64,000 nucleotides of DNA from JAPHSX01 sp041554195 (GCA_041554195.1 JBFFMJ010000004.1:124001-188000), one strand, 5' to 3'. Positions 8,997-18,121 are shown, numbered from the stretch's first letter. Program-made: numbers and translations. Notes: generated by a model not told the origin, from the sequence alone.

Positions 8997-11789
8997 TTAG
9001 CCGGTGTTGCGCATCCCCGCCGCGATGGCGTTGATGGAGCGAAGCAACGGCTCCAGCCAGATATCACGATCATCATCGCTCAGTGATTCGTCGCGATAGC
9101 GTTTTAGCAGGGTGATCTGGATGTGGTTAAGCGGATCCAGATAGGGATCGCGGCGGGTCAGTGAGAGCTCCAGTGTCGGGTTCTCATCCAGCAGCTTTTC
9201 TATCTGTGCCACCTTGAAGATATTCTTCATGGTCTGTTCATGCTCAGACTTAATCAGGCCGTAGACCTTTTGACCGACTGCCGGGTCTTCGCACAGCTCG
9301 GCGTATTCGGCGGCGATGCGCATCTCGGCCTTGAACAGTGCCATTTGCGTGTTGCTGAGCAGGGCATGGAAGAAGGGCCACTTTTTGTACATCTCCTGCA
9401 GCTTTTCCAGTCGCTTTGCATCCTTACCCAGCCACTGTTTCAGTGATGAGCCAATGCCGTACCAGGCGGGGATGGTGTGGCGTGACTGCGCCCAGCCGAA
9501 GACCCAGGCGATGGCACGTACCGAGGTTTTGGAGCGGTCACCCTTTTTACGGTGTGAGGGGCGCGAGCCGATGTTGAGCAGGCCGATCTCGGTGACCGGG
9601 GTAGCCTCGTAGAAGTAGTCGAGGAAGCCCTCGGTGTTGTCGGTGAGGTCACGGTAGGTCTTCTCACCAACCTCGGCCAGCTGGTGCATGATCTCAAGGT
9701 ACTCGGCATTATCCGGCTTGGGCGGTGCGATGAGGCAGCGGCTTGCCTTGAGCAGACCGGAGACACCCATGGTCAGCTCATAGACGGCGGTCTCCAGATT
9801 ACTGTATTTGCTGGAGAGTACCTCACCCTGCTCGGTAAATTTGATCTCACCATGTACGGTGCCTGCTGGTTGCGACAGGATCGATTCGTGGGTAGGGCCG
9901 CCGCCGCGACCGATGGTGCCGCCGCGACCGTGGAACATGCGCAGATCCACGCCGTGCTCGGCGGTCAGGGCGGTGATCTGCTTCTGCGCCTGGTAGAGGT
10001 TCCAGCCGGAGGCGAGAATGCCGCCATCCTTGCAGGAGTCGGAGTAGCCGAGCATCACCTCCTGGATGTTGCCGGCACTCTTTAGCAGTGCGGCGTAGAC
10101 CGGGTTGTCGAGCAGCGCCTTCATTACCGGCTCGATGTGCTCCAGGTCTTCAATGGTCTCGAACAGCGGGCTGATGCTGATGTCGCTAAACCATTTGTCG
10201 CCGCTCATTCCGGCAAGGCCCGCCTGGCGGGCCAGCAGCATCACCTCCATCACATGGCTGGCGGCGTGGGTCATGGAGATGACGTAGCTGCCGAAGGCCT
10301 GGCTGCTGACCTCCTTGCGCATGCGTGCCATCACCTCAAAGACGTCGATGGTCTGCAGGGTGGGGGCACTGAGGGAGGTGCGATCCATGTTCAGCGTCTC
10401 GGTGCGACCGATGAGGTCGGCCAGTACCGAGAGGCGCTGTTGCTCGTCCAGGGCGTTGTAGTCGATGGACTCATTCTGGTTGGCCAGCAGTTCGGCCACT
10501 GCCTCGGAGTGACGGGTCGACTCCTGACGCACATCGAGGTGAACCAGATAGAAGCCGAAGGTCTCGGCCATCCATATCAGGTCGCGCAGGTCGCCATCGG
10601 CAATGCGCGCATCGCCGTGGCTCAGTAGTGACTGTTTGATCTGGTTGAGATCGGCACTGAACTCCTGTTCGGTGCGGTAGGCACCGTGGAAGGTGTCACT
10701 CTCATTGCCCGCCATGTGGGCCTCGACCAGACGCAGGTTCTCGCGCAGGCGGTGGCGCATGATGTAGAGCTTGCGGCGGTAGGGCTCGGTGCCGAAGCGC
10801 TCGGGCTTGTCGATGAAGGCCTCGGGGTAGGCGGCGACATCGCGCTCCAGGCCGGAGGTGAAGGCTTCGTTGGGTTCACACAACAGGCTGGAGTGGGTCA
10901 GGAAGTGGCTCAGTCCGGTAATGCGGCGGATATACTCGCGCAGGATCTCACGGTGTTGCAGGCGCACGGCCAGCGCGGTGGTCTCGGGTCCGACAAAGGG
11001 GTTGCCATCGCGGTCGCCGCCGATCCAGGAACCGAACTTAAAGAAGTTGGGGATGGTGATCTCGGCATCCGCGCCGTAGATACGACGGATCGCCTTCTCC
11101 ATATTGCGGTAGGTATCGGGGATCGCCCTGAACAGGCTCTCACGATAGTAGAAGAGGCCGTTCTTCACCTCGTCACGCACCTCAGGCTTCTGCGTGCGCA
11201 CCTCGTCGGTCTTCCACAGGATCTGGATGTCGGTCTCCAGTTCGCGGGTGATCGCGGCCTTCTCATCCTTGGCCAGGCGTGGGTCGTTCAATTTCTCGCT
11301 GGTAACGAAGATGCGGCGCAGGTTTTCCAGAACGGTGCGGCGTTTCGCCTCGGTGGGGTGGGCGGTGAAGACCGGCATGTAGGCGAGGCGATCCAGCACA
11401 CTCTGTAACTGCTCCAGGGTGACGCCATCACGGTGAAACTCGCGCAGTACCGAGTCAAAGGAGCCGGTCCACAGCGGGCCACCGCTACGCACCTGGCGAC
11501 GGCGCTGGCGGTGCATATAGGCCTCTTCGGCGATATTCACCAGGCTGAAGTAGATGCTGAAGGCCCGTACCACGTGCACCAGAGTGTCGGGGTCAAGGCC
11601 CTCGATCAACTTCGCCAGTTTACGCCGGCGGGTCCCATTCTCGCGCTTACGCAGGCTGATGTAGCCCTTGCGCAGCGTTTCTACTGCCTCCAGAACACGG
11701 CTGCCTGCCTGTGCTTCAAGTACCTTCCCCAGAATATTACCAAACAGTTTTACCCGGGCACGTAGCGTCTTGTCGCTGATAGCTGTCAT
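8997..11789 (-). CDS. ppc: Phosphoenolpyruvate carboxylase
   Basis: A 930-residue protein that carboxylates phosphoenolpyruvate to oxaloacetate, refilling the TCA cycle. The catalytic histidine segment FTAHPTEAKRR is at about residue 144, the glycine-rich catalytic loop FHGRGGTIGRGGGPTH lies near residue 595, and the protein ends in the invariant GMRNTG. It is slightly longer than the E. coli enzyme (883 residues), mostly through the N-terminal 60-residue basic extension. It is divergent from pgi across a 229-base gap that carries a TATAAT (minus strand, 11871-11876) but no convincing -35 box. A strong terminator follows the stop. Confidence 0.98.
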   Translation of the reverse strand: MTAISDKTLRARVKLFGNILGKVLEAQAGSRVLEAVETLRKGYISLRKRENGTRRRKLAKLIEGLDPDTLVHVVRAFSIYFSLVNIAEEAYMHRQRRRQVRSGGPLWTGSFDSVLREFHRDGVTLEQLQSVLDRLAYMPVFTAHPTEAKRRTVLENLRRIFVTSEKLNDPRLAKDEKAAITRELETDIQILWKTDEVRTQKPEVRDEVKNGLFYYRESLFRAIPDTYRNMEKAIRRIYGADAEITIPNFFKFGSWIGGDRDGNPFVGPETTALAVRLQHREILREYIRRITGLSHFLTHSSLLCEPNEAFTSGLERDVAAYPEAFIDKPERFGTEPYRRKLYIMRHRLRENLRLVEAHMAGNESDTFHGAYRTEQEFSADLNQIKQSLLSHGDARIADGDLRDLIWMAETFGFYLVHLDVRQESTRHSEAVAELLANQNESIDYNALDEQQRLSVLADLIGRTETLNMDRTSLSAPTLQTIDVFEVMARMRKEVSSQAFGSYVISMTHAASHVMEVMLLARQAGLAGMSGDKWFSDISISPLFETIEDLEHIEPVMKALLDNPVYAALLKSAGNIQEVMLGYSDSCKDGGILASGWNLYQAQKQITALTAEHGVDLRMFHGRGGTIGRGGGPTHESILSQPAGTVHGEIKFTEQGEVLSSKYSNLETAVYELTMGVSGLLKASRCLIAPPKPDNAEYLEIMHQLAEVGEKTYRDLTDNTEGFLDYFYEATPVTEIGLLNIGSRPSHRKKGDRSKTSVRAIAWVFGWAQSRHTIPAWYGIGSSLKQWLGKDAKRLEKLQEMYKKWPFFHALLSNTQMALFKAEMRIAAEYAELCEDPAVGQKVYGLIKSEHEQTMKNIFKVAQIEKLLDENPTLELSLTRRDPYLDPLNHIQITLLKRYRDESLSDDDRDIWLEPLLRSINAIAAGMRNTG

Positions 11790-12018
11790 GTAGAGTGCTT
11801 ACACCTTCAGTCTGATTTGTCACGATTTTCTCCTCGCCTGTAGGGGCGAATAGAAAACACAAAGCCGTGCATTATAGCCTATTTTTGGGAGGTAATGCCT
11901 AGCCCTGAGTCGCAAATGCCATAACGTTAACGTTGGCTGATGTCATGATGAGGAGTCTAATTGAATACTGTATGATAGCTGCCAATCTGTTTCCGCCGCA
12001 TTACATTAGGATAGAAAG

Positions 12019-13701
12019 ATGGAGTTTGTAAAAGGCTATCTACCCGGTGAGAGCCGCACAGTATTGAATCAATCAGCCTCATGGAAGGCTTTGGGCGCGC
12101 ATTATGCGAGCATGGTAGATAAGCATATGCGTGATCTTTTTGCCGAAGATCCGCAACGTTTCGACAAATTTTCCATCCATTTCAACGACATTCTCCTCGA
12201 TTATTCGAAGAATCGCATTACTGACGAGACTATGAGTCTGCTGTTTAAGCTGGCACGGGAGGCCAACGTCAGCGGCTGGACGCAGCGCATGTTTGCGGGT
12301 GAGAAGATTAATTTCACTGAGAAACGCCCGGCCCTACACATCGCCTTGCGAAACCGTAGTAATACCCCGATTCTGGTTGACGGTGAGGATGTCATGCCCG
12401 AAGTCAACCGGGTGTTGGGACAGATGAAGCGCTTTTGTATCAAGGTGCAGAGCGGGATCTGGCGTGGCCACACCGGCAAACGCATTACCGATGTGGTGAA
12501 TATTGGTATCGGTGGCTCTGATCTCGGCCCGCAGATGGTGACCGAGGCCCTTAAGCCCTATGCGCGTGGCGAACTGAATGTGCACTATGTCTCCAACGTA
12601 GATGGCACTCATGTGGCTGAACAGATCAAGTCACGGGACCCTGAAACGACCCTGTTTATTGTCTCCTCCAAGACCTTCACTACTCAGGAGACTCTGACCA
12701 ACGCCAATACCGCACGGCGTTGGCTGGTGGAAAATCTGCGTGATGAGGCGGCCGTGGCCAAGCATTTTGTCGCCGTCTCCACCAATGTCGAGGCGGTTGT
12801 GGCCTTCGGCATTGATCGTGCCAATATGTTCGAGTTCTGGGACTGGGTTGGCGGGCGCTACTCACTGTGGTCGGCGATAGGCCTTTCCATCGCACTCTAT
12901 CTGGGCTTTGACCACTTTGAGGCGTTGCTGGCCGGTGCCCATGCTATGGATCAGCACTTCCTGCGTACACCACTGGAGCAAAACATGCCGGTGGTAATGG
13001 CTGTACTGGGGATATGGTACAGCTCCTTTTTTGGTGCCGAAACCCACGCCATACTGCCTTATGATCAATATTTGCACCGTTTCACCGCTTATCTCAAGCA
13101 GGCCGATATGGAAAGCAATGGCAAGCGAATTGATCGCGACGGTGTGTTGGTGGACTATGCGACTGGTCCCATTATCTGGGGCGAGTCGGGTACCAATGGG
13201 CAGCATGCCTTTTATCAGTTGATACATCAAGGCACCAAGCTCATCCCCATCGATTTCATGGCTCCGGTGGAGACACATAACCCTCTGGGCGAGCACCACA
13301 CCATCTTATTGGCGAACTTCTTTTCACAAAGTGAGGCGTTGATGCTGGGGCGTAGTGAGGCGGATGCACGCAAGGAGCTCGAGGCGAAGGGGCTCAAAGG
13401 GGATGAGCTGGAGCAGTTGTTGCCGCATTTGATGTTCCCCGGTAACCGCCCGAGTAACTCGATTATGTTTCGCAAGCTGACCCCCTATTCATTGGGATCG
13501 CTGCTCGCCATGTATGAGCACAAGATCTTTGCCCAGGGAGTGATCTGGCGCATTAACTCCTTTGATCAGTGGGGAGTGGAGCTAGGCAAGCAGTTGGCGA
13601 AGAATATTCTGGGACGACTGGATGATGATGAACTGGTGCAGGACCATGATGCCTCCACCAACGGACTGATTAACTACTATAAGAACAATCGCATCGAGTA
13701 G
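12019..13701 (+). CDS. pgi: Glucose-6-phosphate isomerase
   Basis: A 560-residue cytosolic isomerase interconverting glucose-6-phosphate and fructose-6-phosphate. The family signatures are intact: VNIGIGGSDLGPQMV and SKTFTTQETLTNA for phosphate binding, GGRYSLWSAIGL, and GESGTNGQHAFYQLIHQG with the catalytic His/Glu region. Length matches the bacterial family (about 550). It is transcribed away from ppc. A TATGAT at 11971-11976 is the best -10 candidate but lacks a good -35. Its stop lies only seven bases from the stop of the convergent ubiquitin-fold-like gene, and no hairpin terminator is visible there. Confidence 0.98.
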   Translation: MEFVKGYLPGESRTVLNQSASWKALGAHYASMVDKHMRDLFAEDPQRFDKFSIHFNDILLDYSKNRITDETMSLLFKLAREANVSGWTQRMFAGEKINFTEKRPALHIALRNRSNTPILVDGEDVMPEVNRVLGQMKRFCIKVQSGIWRGHTGKRITDVVNIGIGGSDLGPQMVTEALKPYARGELNVHYVSNVDGTHVAEQIKSRDPETTLFIVSSKTFTTQETLTNANTARRWLVENLRDEAAVAKHFVAVSTNVEAVVAFGIDRANMFEFWDWVGGRYSLWSAIGLSIALYLGFDHFEALLAGAHAMDQHFLRTPLEQNMPVVMAVLGIWYSSFFGAETHAILPYDQYLHRFTAYLKQADMESNGKRIDRDGVLVDYATGPIIWGESGTNGQHAFYQLIHQGTKLIPIDFMAPVETHNPLGEHHTILLANFFSQSEALMLGRSEADARKELEAKGLKGDELEQLLPHLMFPGNRPSNSIMFRKLTPYSLGSLLAMYEHKIFAQGVIWRINSFDQWGVELGKQLAKNILGRLDDDELVQDHDASTNGLINYYKNNRIE

Positions 13702-13708
13702 TGCGGGT

Positions 13709-14086
13709 TTAGCCCTTTGCGCTTAGTTTGCTGTAGCGGCAGAATAGTAATTTCTCTTTAAGGGGGCGGGCGGCGATCTGCAGGGTATCGCCTTCGACAA
13801 CTCCAGCCTCTGCCAGGGTCTGATGGCTTTCCAGGGCCTCACTAGCGCCATTTTTTACCAGCTCAAGTACCGGCTCGTAGCACTCACGCATCTGTGCGAT
13901 ACGCTCGTCATTTTTACCTCTAGAGAGTGAATCCAGCAGCTGTTCAATAAATTCTGATATTTGAAGGTCTGCACTGACATGGAGTGACTGCTGACTGTTG
14001 TCATGATGGCTTAGCAGGGTAAGTGAGATTAGCAGGGTGGATAGAGTAATCTTGTGACATCCTGCTGGTATCCTGATGGCTTCCAT
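13709..14086 (-). CDS. Small protein with ubiquitin-like (beta-grasp) pattern
   Basis: A 125-residue protein I cannot assign to a named family. The ATG at 14086 has a good Shine-Dalgarno (AGGAAGAGG, 7 bases upstream). The pattern looks like a beta-grasp ubiquitin fold: a strand pair (about residues 16-28 and 34-40), a helix ISEFIEQLLDSL (43-54) with a charged helical extension to about 70, a strand VLELVKNGAS, and the typical tail QTLAEAGVVEGDTLQIAAR (89-107), which resembles EsaB/YukD-type proteins. The tail KEKLLFCRYSKLSAKG has no GG end suitable for conjugation. The hydrophobic residues 13-25 could be mistaken for a signal peptide. It lies 144 bases after tatM and has its own promoter. Confidence 0.6.
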   Translation of the reverse strand: MEAIRIPAGCHKITLSTLLISLTLLSHHDNSQQSLHVSADLQISEFIEQLLDSLSRGKNDERIAQMRECYEPVLELVKNGASEALESHQTLAEAGVVEGDTLQIAARPLKEKLLFCRYSKLSAKG

Positions 14087-14129
14087 TAATTGCCTCTTCC
14101 TTGTTATTGATTTATTCCAAGATATTTTA

Positions 14130-14158
14130 AATATAATCCCTTACAGATAGCAAGCCAA
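14130..14158 (-). promoter_or_regulatory. Sigma70-like promoter of the ubiquitin-fold-like gene
   Basis: On the minus strand TTGGCT (14153-14158) and TATATT (14130-14135) are separated by exactly 17 bases and lie about 44 bases before the ATG at 14086. This suggests that the small gene can be transcribed apart from the TRAP operon upstream. Confidence 0.55.
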
Positions 14159-14230
14159 TAACCTGTTGTCGTGACCGCAGACCTGAAGTTGAAGACGGAA
14201 TCAGGTAGGCACTCATCATTGTAAAGTGGA

Positions 14231-15508
14231 TCAGCGTCCCGGCAGCCAAAGGGAGAGTGCGGGCCAGTAGGTAATGATCAGCACGCTAAAGAATAGCAGG
14301 AAGAAAAACGGCAGGGTCGAGCGGTAGAGTTGGCTCACCGGGCGGTTAAAGCGGAAGCTGGCGATAAACAGGTTCATCCCCACCGGCGGGGTGAAGTAAC
14401 CGATCTGCATATTGGCGAGGAAGATAATACCGAGGTGTACCGGGTCGATACCGTAGCCAATGGCCACCGGCAATAGCAGTGGCACCATCAGTACCAGCGC
14501 CGAGAAGATATCGAGCATGGTGCCGAGGATCAGCAGGAAGATATTGAGCAGGATAAGAAAGGTGTATTTGTCGGAGATATTGGCACTGACAAAATCGAAT
14601 AGCTGGGTGGGGATCTGTGCATCGATCATGTAGTTGGTTGAGGCCAGCGAGACCCCGAGAATCACCAGAATTGCACCCACCATCACCATCGACTCCCGCA
14701 CGATCTGCGGCAGTCGCCTTAGCGGGATCTCCCGGTAGAGCAGGGTCTCGACGATCAGCACATAGATCACGGTAACCGCCGCCGCTTCAGAGACCGCAAA
14801 ATAGCCGCTGTAGATCCCCCCCAGTACGATAAACGGTAGTGGCAACTCCCACTTCGCCTCGTAGAGCGCCGCCAGCGTTTCACTCCAGTTGAAGGGCTGG
14901 GTGTGCTGCACCCGGTTGCTCCAGATACTCCAGGCGGAGAGCACCACCAGCATCAACAGGCCGGGGAGGATCCCGGCGAGAAACAGCTCGTCGATGCTCA
15001 GCGGTTGGCCTATCCCCAGTTGCTGCACGATGATGCCGTAGAGGATCAACGGTAGCGACGGGGCAAACAGCAGGCCGAGACTGCCCGAGGTAGTGATTAG
15101 CCCCAGGCTGAAATTCTCTTTGTAGCCCGCCTTCATTAGCGCCGGGTAGAGCAGGGCACCGAGGGCGACGATGGTCACCCCGGAGGCCCCGGTGAAGGCG
15201 GTGAACAGCGCGCAGGCGGCCAGTGCCACAATCGCCAGGCCGCCGTGCATCCATCCCAGCAGCGCCTGGGTGACCCGCACCAGCCGGCTCGGTGCCTGGC
15301 TCTCGCTCAACAGGTAACCGGCAAAGGTAAAGAGGGGGATGGCGAGCAGGATTGGCATCTCGGCCAGGCGGTAGAACTCGATCGCCATGATCGACAGATC
15401 CAGCTCCTCACGATAGAAGCCTGCCATCGCGCTGGCGGCGATCACCGCGAACAGCGGTGCACCGAGCAGGGCGATGGCGATAAGGAGGAGGACGACGAGG
15501 AGGGTCAC
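14231..15508 (-). CDS. TRAP transporter large permease (TatM/DctM type)
   Basis: A 425-residue, about 12-segment membrane protein, the ion-coupled channel subunit of a TRAP transporter. The frame is open further upstream, but the GTG at 15508 is the right start: it gives VTLLVVLLLIAIALLGAPLFAVIAASA, the usual DctM N-terminus, has a GGGAGAG ribosome site, and overlaps the small-permease stop as GTGA. Typical family segments include IPLFTFAGYLLSES, ALFTAFTGASGVTIVALGALLYPAL, FAPSLPLILYGI and the C-terminal IGYFTPPVGMNLFIAS. It acts with the small permease, the DctP-type binding protein and the TatT lipoprotein encoded upstream in the same operon. Confidence 0.93.
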   Translation of the reverse strand: MTLLVVLLLIAIALLGAPLFAVIAASAMAGFYREELDLSIMAIEFYRLAEMPILLAIPLFTFAGYLLSESQAPSRLVRVTQALLGWMHGGLAIVALAACALFTAFTGASGVTIVALGALLYPALMKAGYKENFSLGLITTSGSLGLLFAPSLPLILYGIIVQQLGIGQPLSIDELFLAGILPGLLMLVVLSAWSIWSNRVQHTQPFNWSETLAALYEAKWELPLPFIVLGGIYSGYFAVSEAAAVTVIYVLIVETLLYREIPLRRLPQIVRESMVMVGAILVILGVSLASTNYMIDAQIPTQLFDFVSANISDKYTFLILLNIFLLILGTMLDIFSALVLMVPLLLPVAIGYGIDPVHLGIIFLANMQIGYFTPPVGMNLFIASFRFNRPVSQLYRSTLPFFFLLFFSVLIITYWPALSLWLPGR

Positions 15509-15978
15509 ACGCTCTCCCGTGGCCGGTTGAGCAGCAGCAACAGGACAAAGCGCAGCGTCATCACCGCAAAGCCGAAGGGCAGGACCGACTCGGCCACCGC
15601 GGTTGGAATATCGCCTATCAGGGTGCTGCCATCCAGCCACTCAGAATAGACAAAGCGGCCACTGTGCCAGCTGAGCAGGCCACAGACGATGGCGCTGAAG
15701 AGGTTGTTGAGACGCGCTGTGTGGCCGCGCCAGGCGGGGGAGAGGTAGCGGGAGAGCAGGTCGATGCGGATGTGTTTGTCCTGCTGGGTGGCGATCATCG
15801 CCCCCAGCATGCCGACCCATAACACCAGCACCCGCAGCAGCGGGTCGCTCCAGCCGATACCGCTGTCGAACAGGTTGCGCAGCACGATCTGGCTCCCCGC
15901 CAGGCCGATCATCACGGCGAGCAGCAGCACTAGCAGGCCGGTCTCAAACCGGCGAATGATCTCCAGCAGCGGCCGCAT
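15505..15978 (-). CDS. TRAP transporter small permease (TatQ/DctQ type)
   Basis: A 157-residue protein with four hydrophobic segments, the standard DctQ architecture. It contains the family's LVLLLAVMIGLAGSQIVLRN start and the WVGMLGAMIATQQDKHIRIDLL segment, which ends in the conserved charged patch (typically H-I-R/x-ID). It stabilises the large permease in the inner membrane. It begins five bases after the binding-protein stop and overlaps the large permease by four bases, so the operon is tightly coupled. Substrate cannot be read from this subunit. Confidence 0.92.
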   Translation of the reverse strand: MRPLLEIIRRFETGLLVLLLAVMIGLAGSQIVLRNLFDSGIGWSDPLLRVLVLWVGMLGAMIATQQDKHIRIDLLSRYLSPAWRGHTARLNNLFSAIVCGLLSWHSGRFVYSEWLDGSTLIGDIPTAVAESVLPFGFAVMTLRFVLLLLLNRPRESV

Positions 15979-15983
15979 AGAGG

Positions 15984-16985
15984 CTACTTAAGACTCCGCT
16001 GGCGACGAAACTCCTGCAGATGTCCCTTTAGCTGCTGCAGTATTGCGGGGTCGAATAGCCCCTCGGTGAGTAGCTTATCCATCGCCGTTGCGAGGCTGTC
16101 ACGCCAGCGCTGTGTCTCAATCTCAGTCGGTGTAACAAAGCTGATGCCCTGCTTTTGCAGGGCAGTGAGGGCACTCTGGTTATCCTTGCGATTGAGGTGG
16201 TCGAGTCGTTCAAAGACGCCGCTCATTACCTCACGGACGACCTGCTGATCGCCCGCGCTCAGTTTGTTGAACTGTTTGGCACTAACCACCATGCTGCCGT
16301 AGATATACATCAGCGGCGAATGGGTAAGGTGTTTTACTCGGGTGTGCCACTGCAGGGCGATGGCCCCCATTGAGGTGCTGGCAATGGTGTCGATAAGTCC
16401 GGTCTGCAGGCCGGTGAGTACATCGGTTAATGGCAGCGAGACCGGTGAAATACCGCTTGCCTCAAAGGCGGTGCGGCTAATCGCATCCCCCTCTGGCACC
16501 CACACCTTATGTCCCTTGAGGTCATCAATGCCGCCTACCGGTGTGTTCGACATCAAATAGGCAAAGCCTCCCTCGCTGATTCCAAAGCTGATATAACCCT
16601 TCTCCTTCAGTCCGGCGAGCAACACCGGATCCATCTGCTTGCGGGCGTAATCCACCTCCTCATAGTCGTGGAAGATGAACGGAATAGTGTAGACCTGCGC
16701 CTCGGGATAGATCATCGCCATGCCGCCGCCGCTCAATGCTCCGCCGTGCAGTTGGCCCACCCGCATCTTGCGTAGCACGCTCTTGTCGTTGCCCATGATT
16801 CCGCCGGGGTAGAAGCGGAATTCCACCCGACCCTCGGTGCGTTTTTTGATCTCCTCCGCTCCGGCACGCATCTCCTTCATCCAGCTGGTGCCGTCGGGGG
16901 CGATAGAGGCAATCTTAAAGGTGGTGGCGTGGCCTGTCAGGGGCAGCGCGGCCAACAGTAGCAGGGGGATGAGATGTCGTAACAT
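15984..16985 (-). CDS. TRAP transporter periplasmic binding protein (TatP/DctP type)
   Basis: A 333-residue periplasmic solute receptor. A signal peptide (MLRHLIPLLLLAALPLTGHA, cleavage after about residue 20) precedes TTFKIASIAPDGTSWMKEM. The DctP signature around EFRFYPGGIMGND and VRKMRVGQLHGG is clear, as is PFIFHDYEEVDYARK. The segment usually containing the arginine that binds carboxylates (about residues 150-175) reads SNTPVGGIDDLKGHKVWVPEG; the ligand is unclear, and TatT-linked receptors are thought to bind hydrophobic acids. It lies 15 bases after tatT in the operon. Confidence 0.93.
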   Translation of the reverse strand: MLRHLIPLLLLAALPLTGHATTFKIASIAPDGTSWMKEMRAGAEEIKKRTEGRVEFRFYPGGIMGNDKSVLRKMRVGQLHGGALSGGGMAMIYPEAQVYTIPFIFHDYEEVDYARKQMDPVLLAGLKEKGYISFGISEGGFAYLMSNTPVGGIDDLKGHKVWVPEGDAISRTAFEASGISPVSLPLTDVLTGLQTGLIDTIASTSMGAIALQWHTRVKHLTHSPLMYIYGSMVVSAKQFNKLSAGDQQVVREVMSGVFERLDHLNRKDNQSALTALQKQGISFVTPTEIETQRWRDSLATAMDKLLTEGLFDPAILQQLKGHLQEFRRQRSLK

Positions 16986-17000
16986 GGTGTGAAAAGTTCC

Positions 17001-17852
17001 TTAGAAATAGTCTGCAGAGGACTGCAGTAGCTCCCTGGCCTGACGCTGGGCCAGCACATTACTCAGGGTATAACCGGGCATTACCGCATCGGCGCTCAGT
17101 ACCTCGTTCAACAGGCGGTCATGCAACTCCTGGTCGAACATCATGCGACCATAGCGTTTAGCGTACTCCACCTGAACCATCAAGTTATGTCCCTGAGAAA
17201 AGATCAGCGCCTTCTCAAAGTGGTGCCGCGCCAGTTTGGGTTTCCCCCCCAGTGCCGGGGGGCGCTGGCTGTACAAAATACCCAAATAGAGGTGGGCCTG
17301 ACCGTGTTCGAAATCGTCCTTCAGCTCTACCACACGGTTGAGGATCGCCTCGATTTTGGGCAGGTCGGCCACCGCGGCCCAGTCGTCGCTGTGATTCTCA
17401 ATCCATAACGCCCAGGCGAGGGCGTAGGTGTATAGGGCTGGGAGGTCCTTATAGCGGCTCTCATTGAGCGCGGGCACCATTTCGGTAAATGGGCCTTGAT
17501 CGACGGCACAAAAGGCATCGTACTGTAGACAAACAGCGCGTCGTGCGTAGTTTTTCGCCTTGGTACTCATTCGCTTGGCACGCTCAGCATCCTCAACGAA
17601 TACCGCCGCATAAACACTGTATAGCTTAGCCCCGGCAACGAGGGTAAGGGTATCCTGTGGACTCCCCTCAATAAGGCTATCGATAAGCAGCAGGTAGGCC
17701 GGTGCTCCGGCCTTCACCGTCTCGGGATCATCCTGGTTGAGGATCGCGCTGGAGAGATTATTGCCGAGGCGAGAGGTGATCATTGAGGTGCAGCCACTCA
17801 GGCTTAGGATCAAAAGCAGGCCAAGCAATCGAAGGGTGAGTATATGTTTCAA
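17001..17852 (-). CDS. TatT lipoprotein of a TPR-associated TRAP transporter
   Basis: A 283-residue lipoprotein of the TatT family, first described in Treponema pallidum as a trimeric TPR scaffold that docks TRAP binding proteins. I place the start at the TTG at 17852 (AGGG seven bases upstream) rather than five codons earlier. This gives a lipoprotein signal MKHILTLRLLGLLLILSLSGC with Cys21 lipidated. Family hallmarks include an early GAPAYLLLIDSLIEGSP segment, YALAWALWIENHSDDWAAVADLPKIEAI-type repeats, and the FEHGQAHLYLGILYSQRPPALGGKP segment. Together with TatP, TatQ and TatM it makes a complete TPAT system. The TTG start choice is less certain than the family call. Confidence 0.85.
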   Translation of the reverse strand: MKHILTLRLLGLLLILSLSGCTSMITSRLGNNLSSAILNQDDPETVKAGAPAYLLLIDSLIEGSPQDTLTLVAGAKLYSVYAAVFVEDAERAKRMSTKAKNYARRAVCLQYDAFCAVDQGPFTEMVPALNESRYKDLPALYTYALAWALWIENHSDDWAAVADLPKIEAILNRVVELKDDFEHGQAHLYLGILYSQRPPALGGKPKLARHHFEKALIFSQGHNLMVQVEYAKRYGRMMFDQELHDRLLNEVLSADAVMPGYTLSNVLAQRQARELLQSSADYF

Positions 17853-17969
17853 GATGATCCCTATCAAAAGGTAACAAGAGATAAAGGCTAGCTCTATTTT
17901 TGTTCAGGAACAAGCGGCTGCTGTAGATACGACAGCCGCGTTAGAGAGCTTTTTTGTTGACACTAAATT

Positions 17970-18053
17970 TGGTACCGAGGGTCGGACTCGAACCGACACG
18001 GGTTGCCCCGGGGGATTTTGAATCCCCTGCGTATACCATTTCGCCACCCCGGC
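17970..18053 (-). tRNA. leuX: tRNA-Leu(CAA)
   Basis: Read on the minus strand, the sequence folds as a class II tRNA of 84 bases with encoded CCA. It has acceptor GCCGGGG pairing with CCTCGGT, the D-loop around TGGCGAAATGGTATACGC, and anticodon stem GGGGA/TCCCC with loop TTCAAAA (anticodon CAA at 18018-18020, reading UUG). A long variable arm CGGGGCAACCCGT and T-arm GTCGG-TTCGAGT-CCGAC follow. The long variable arm and the CAA anticodon identify leucine. It lies alone, divergent from queA, with a strong promoter at 18066-18093. Confidence 0.95.
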
Positions 18054-18065
18054 AGGGGAGGGCGC

Positions 18066-18093
18066 ATTATAGGGAATTCTCCGTCGCTCGCAA
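18066..18093 (-). promoter_or_regulatory. Promoter of tRNA-Leu
   Basis: On the minus strand TTGCGA (18088-18093) and a perfect TATAAT (18066-18071) are 16 bases apart, with transcription expected to start just before the tRNA 5' end. The GC-rich discriminator GCGCCC after the -10 is typical of stringently controlled stable-RNA promoters. Confidence 0.7.
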
Positions 18094-18121
18094 AGGGGGA
18101 GAGTGATATTATCCGCGCCCT

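Noticed and set aside
13709..14086. Secreted protein reading of the ubiquitin-fold-like gene because of a hydrophobic N-terminus
   Set aside because: The hydrophobic run lacks an upstream charged n-region and a cleavage site and fits the first beta strand of a beta-grasp fold better, though it cannot be excluded.
17914..17939. Stem GCGGCTG/CAGCCGC as a terminator for tRNA-Leu
   Set aside because: No T-run follows on the minus strand and the loop is 12 bases, so the terminator call is not supported.
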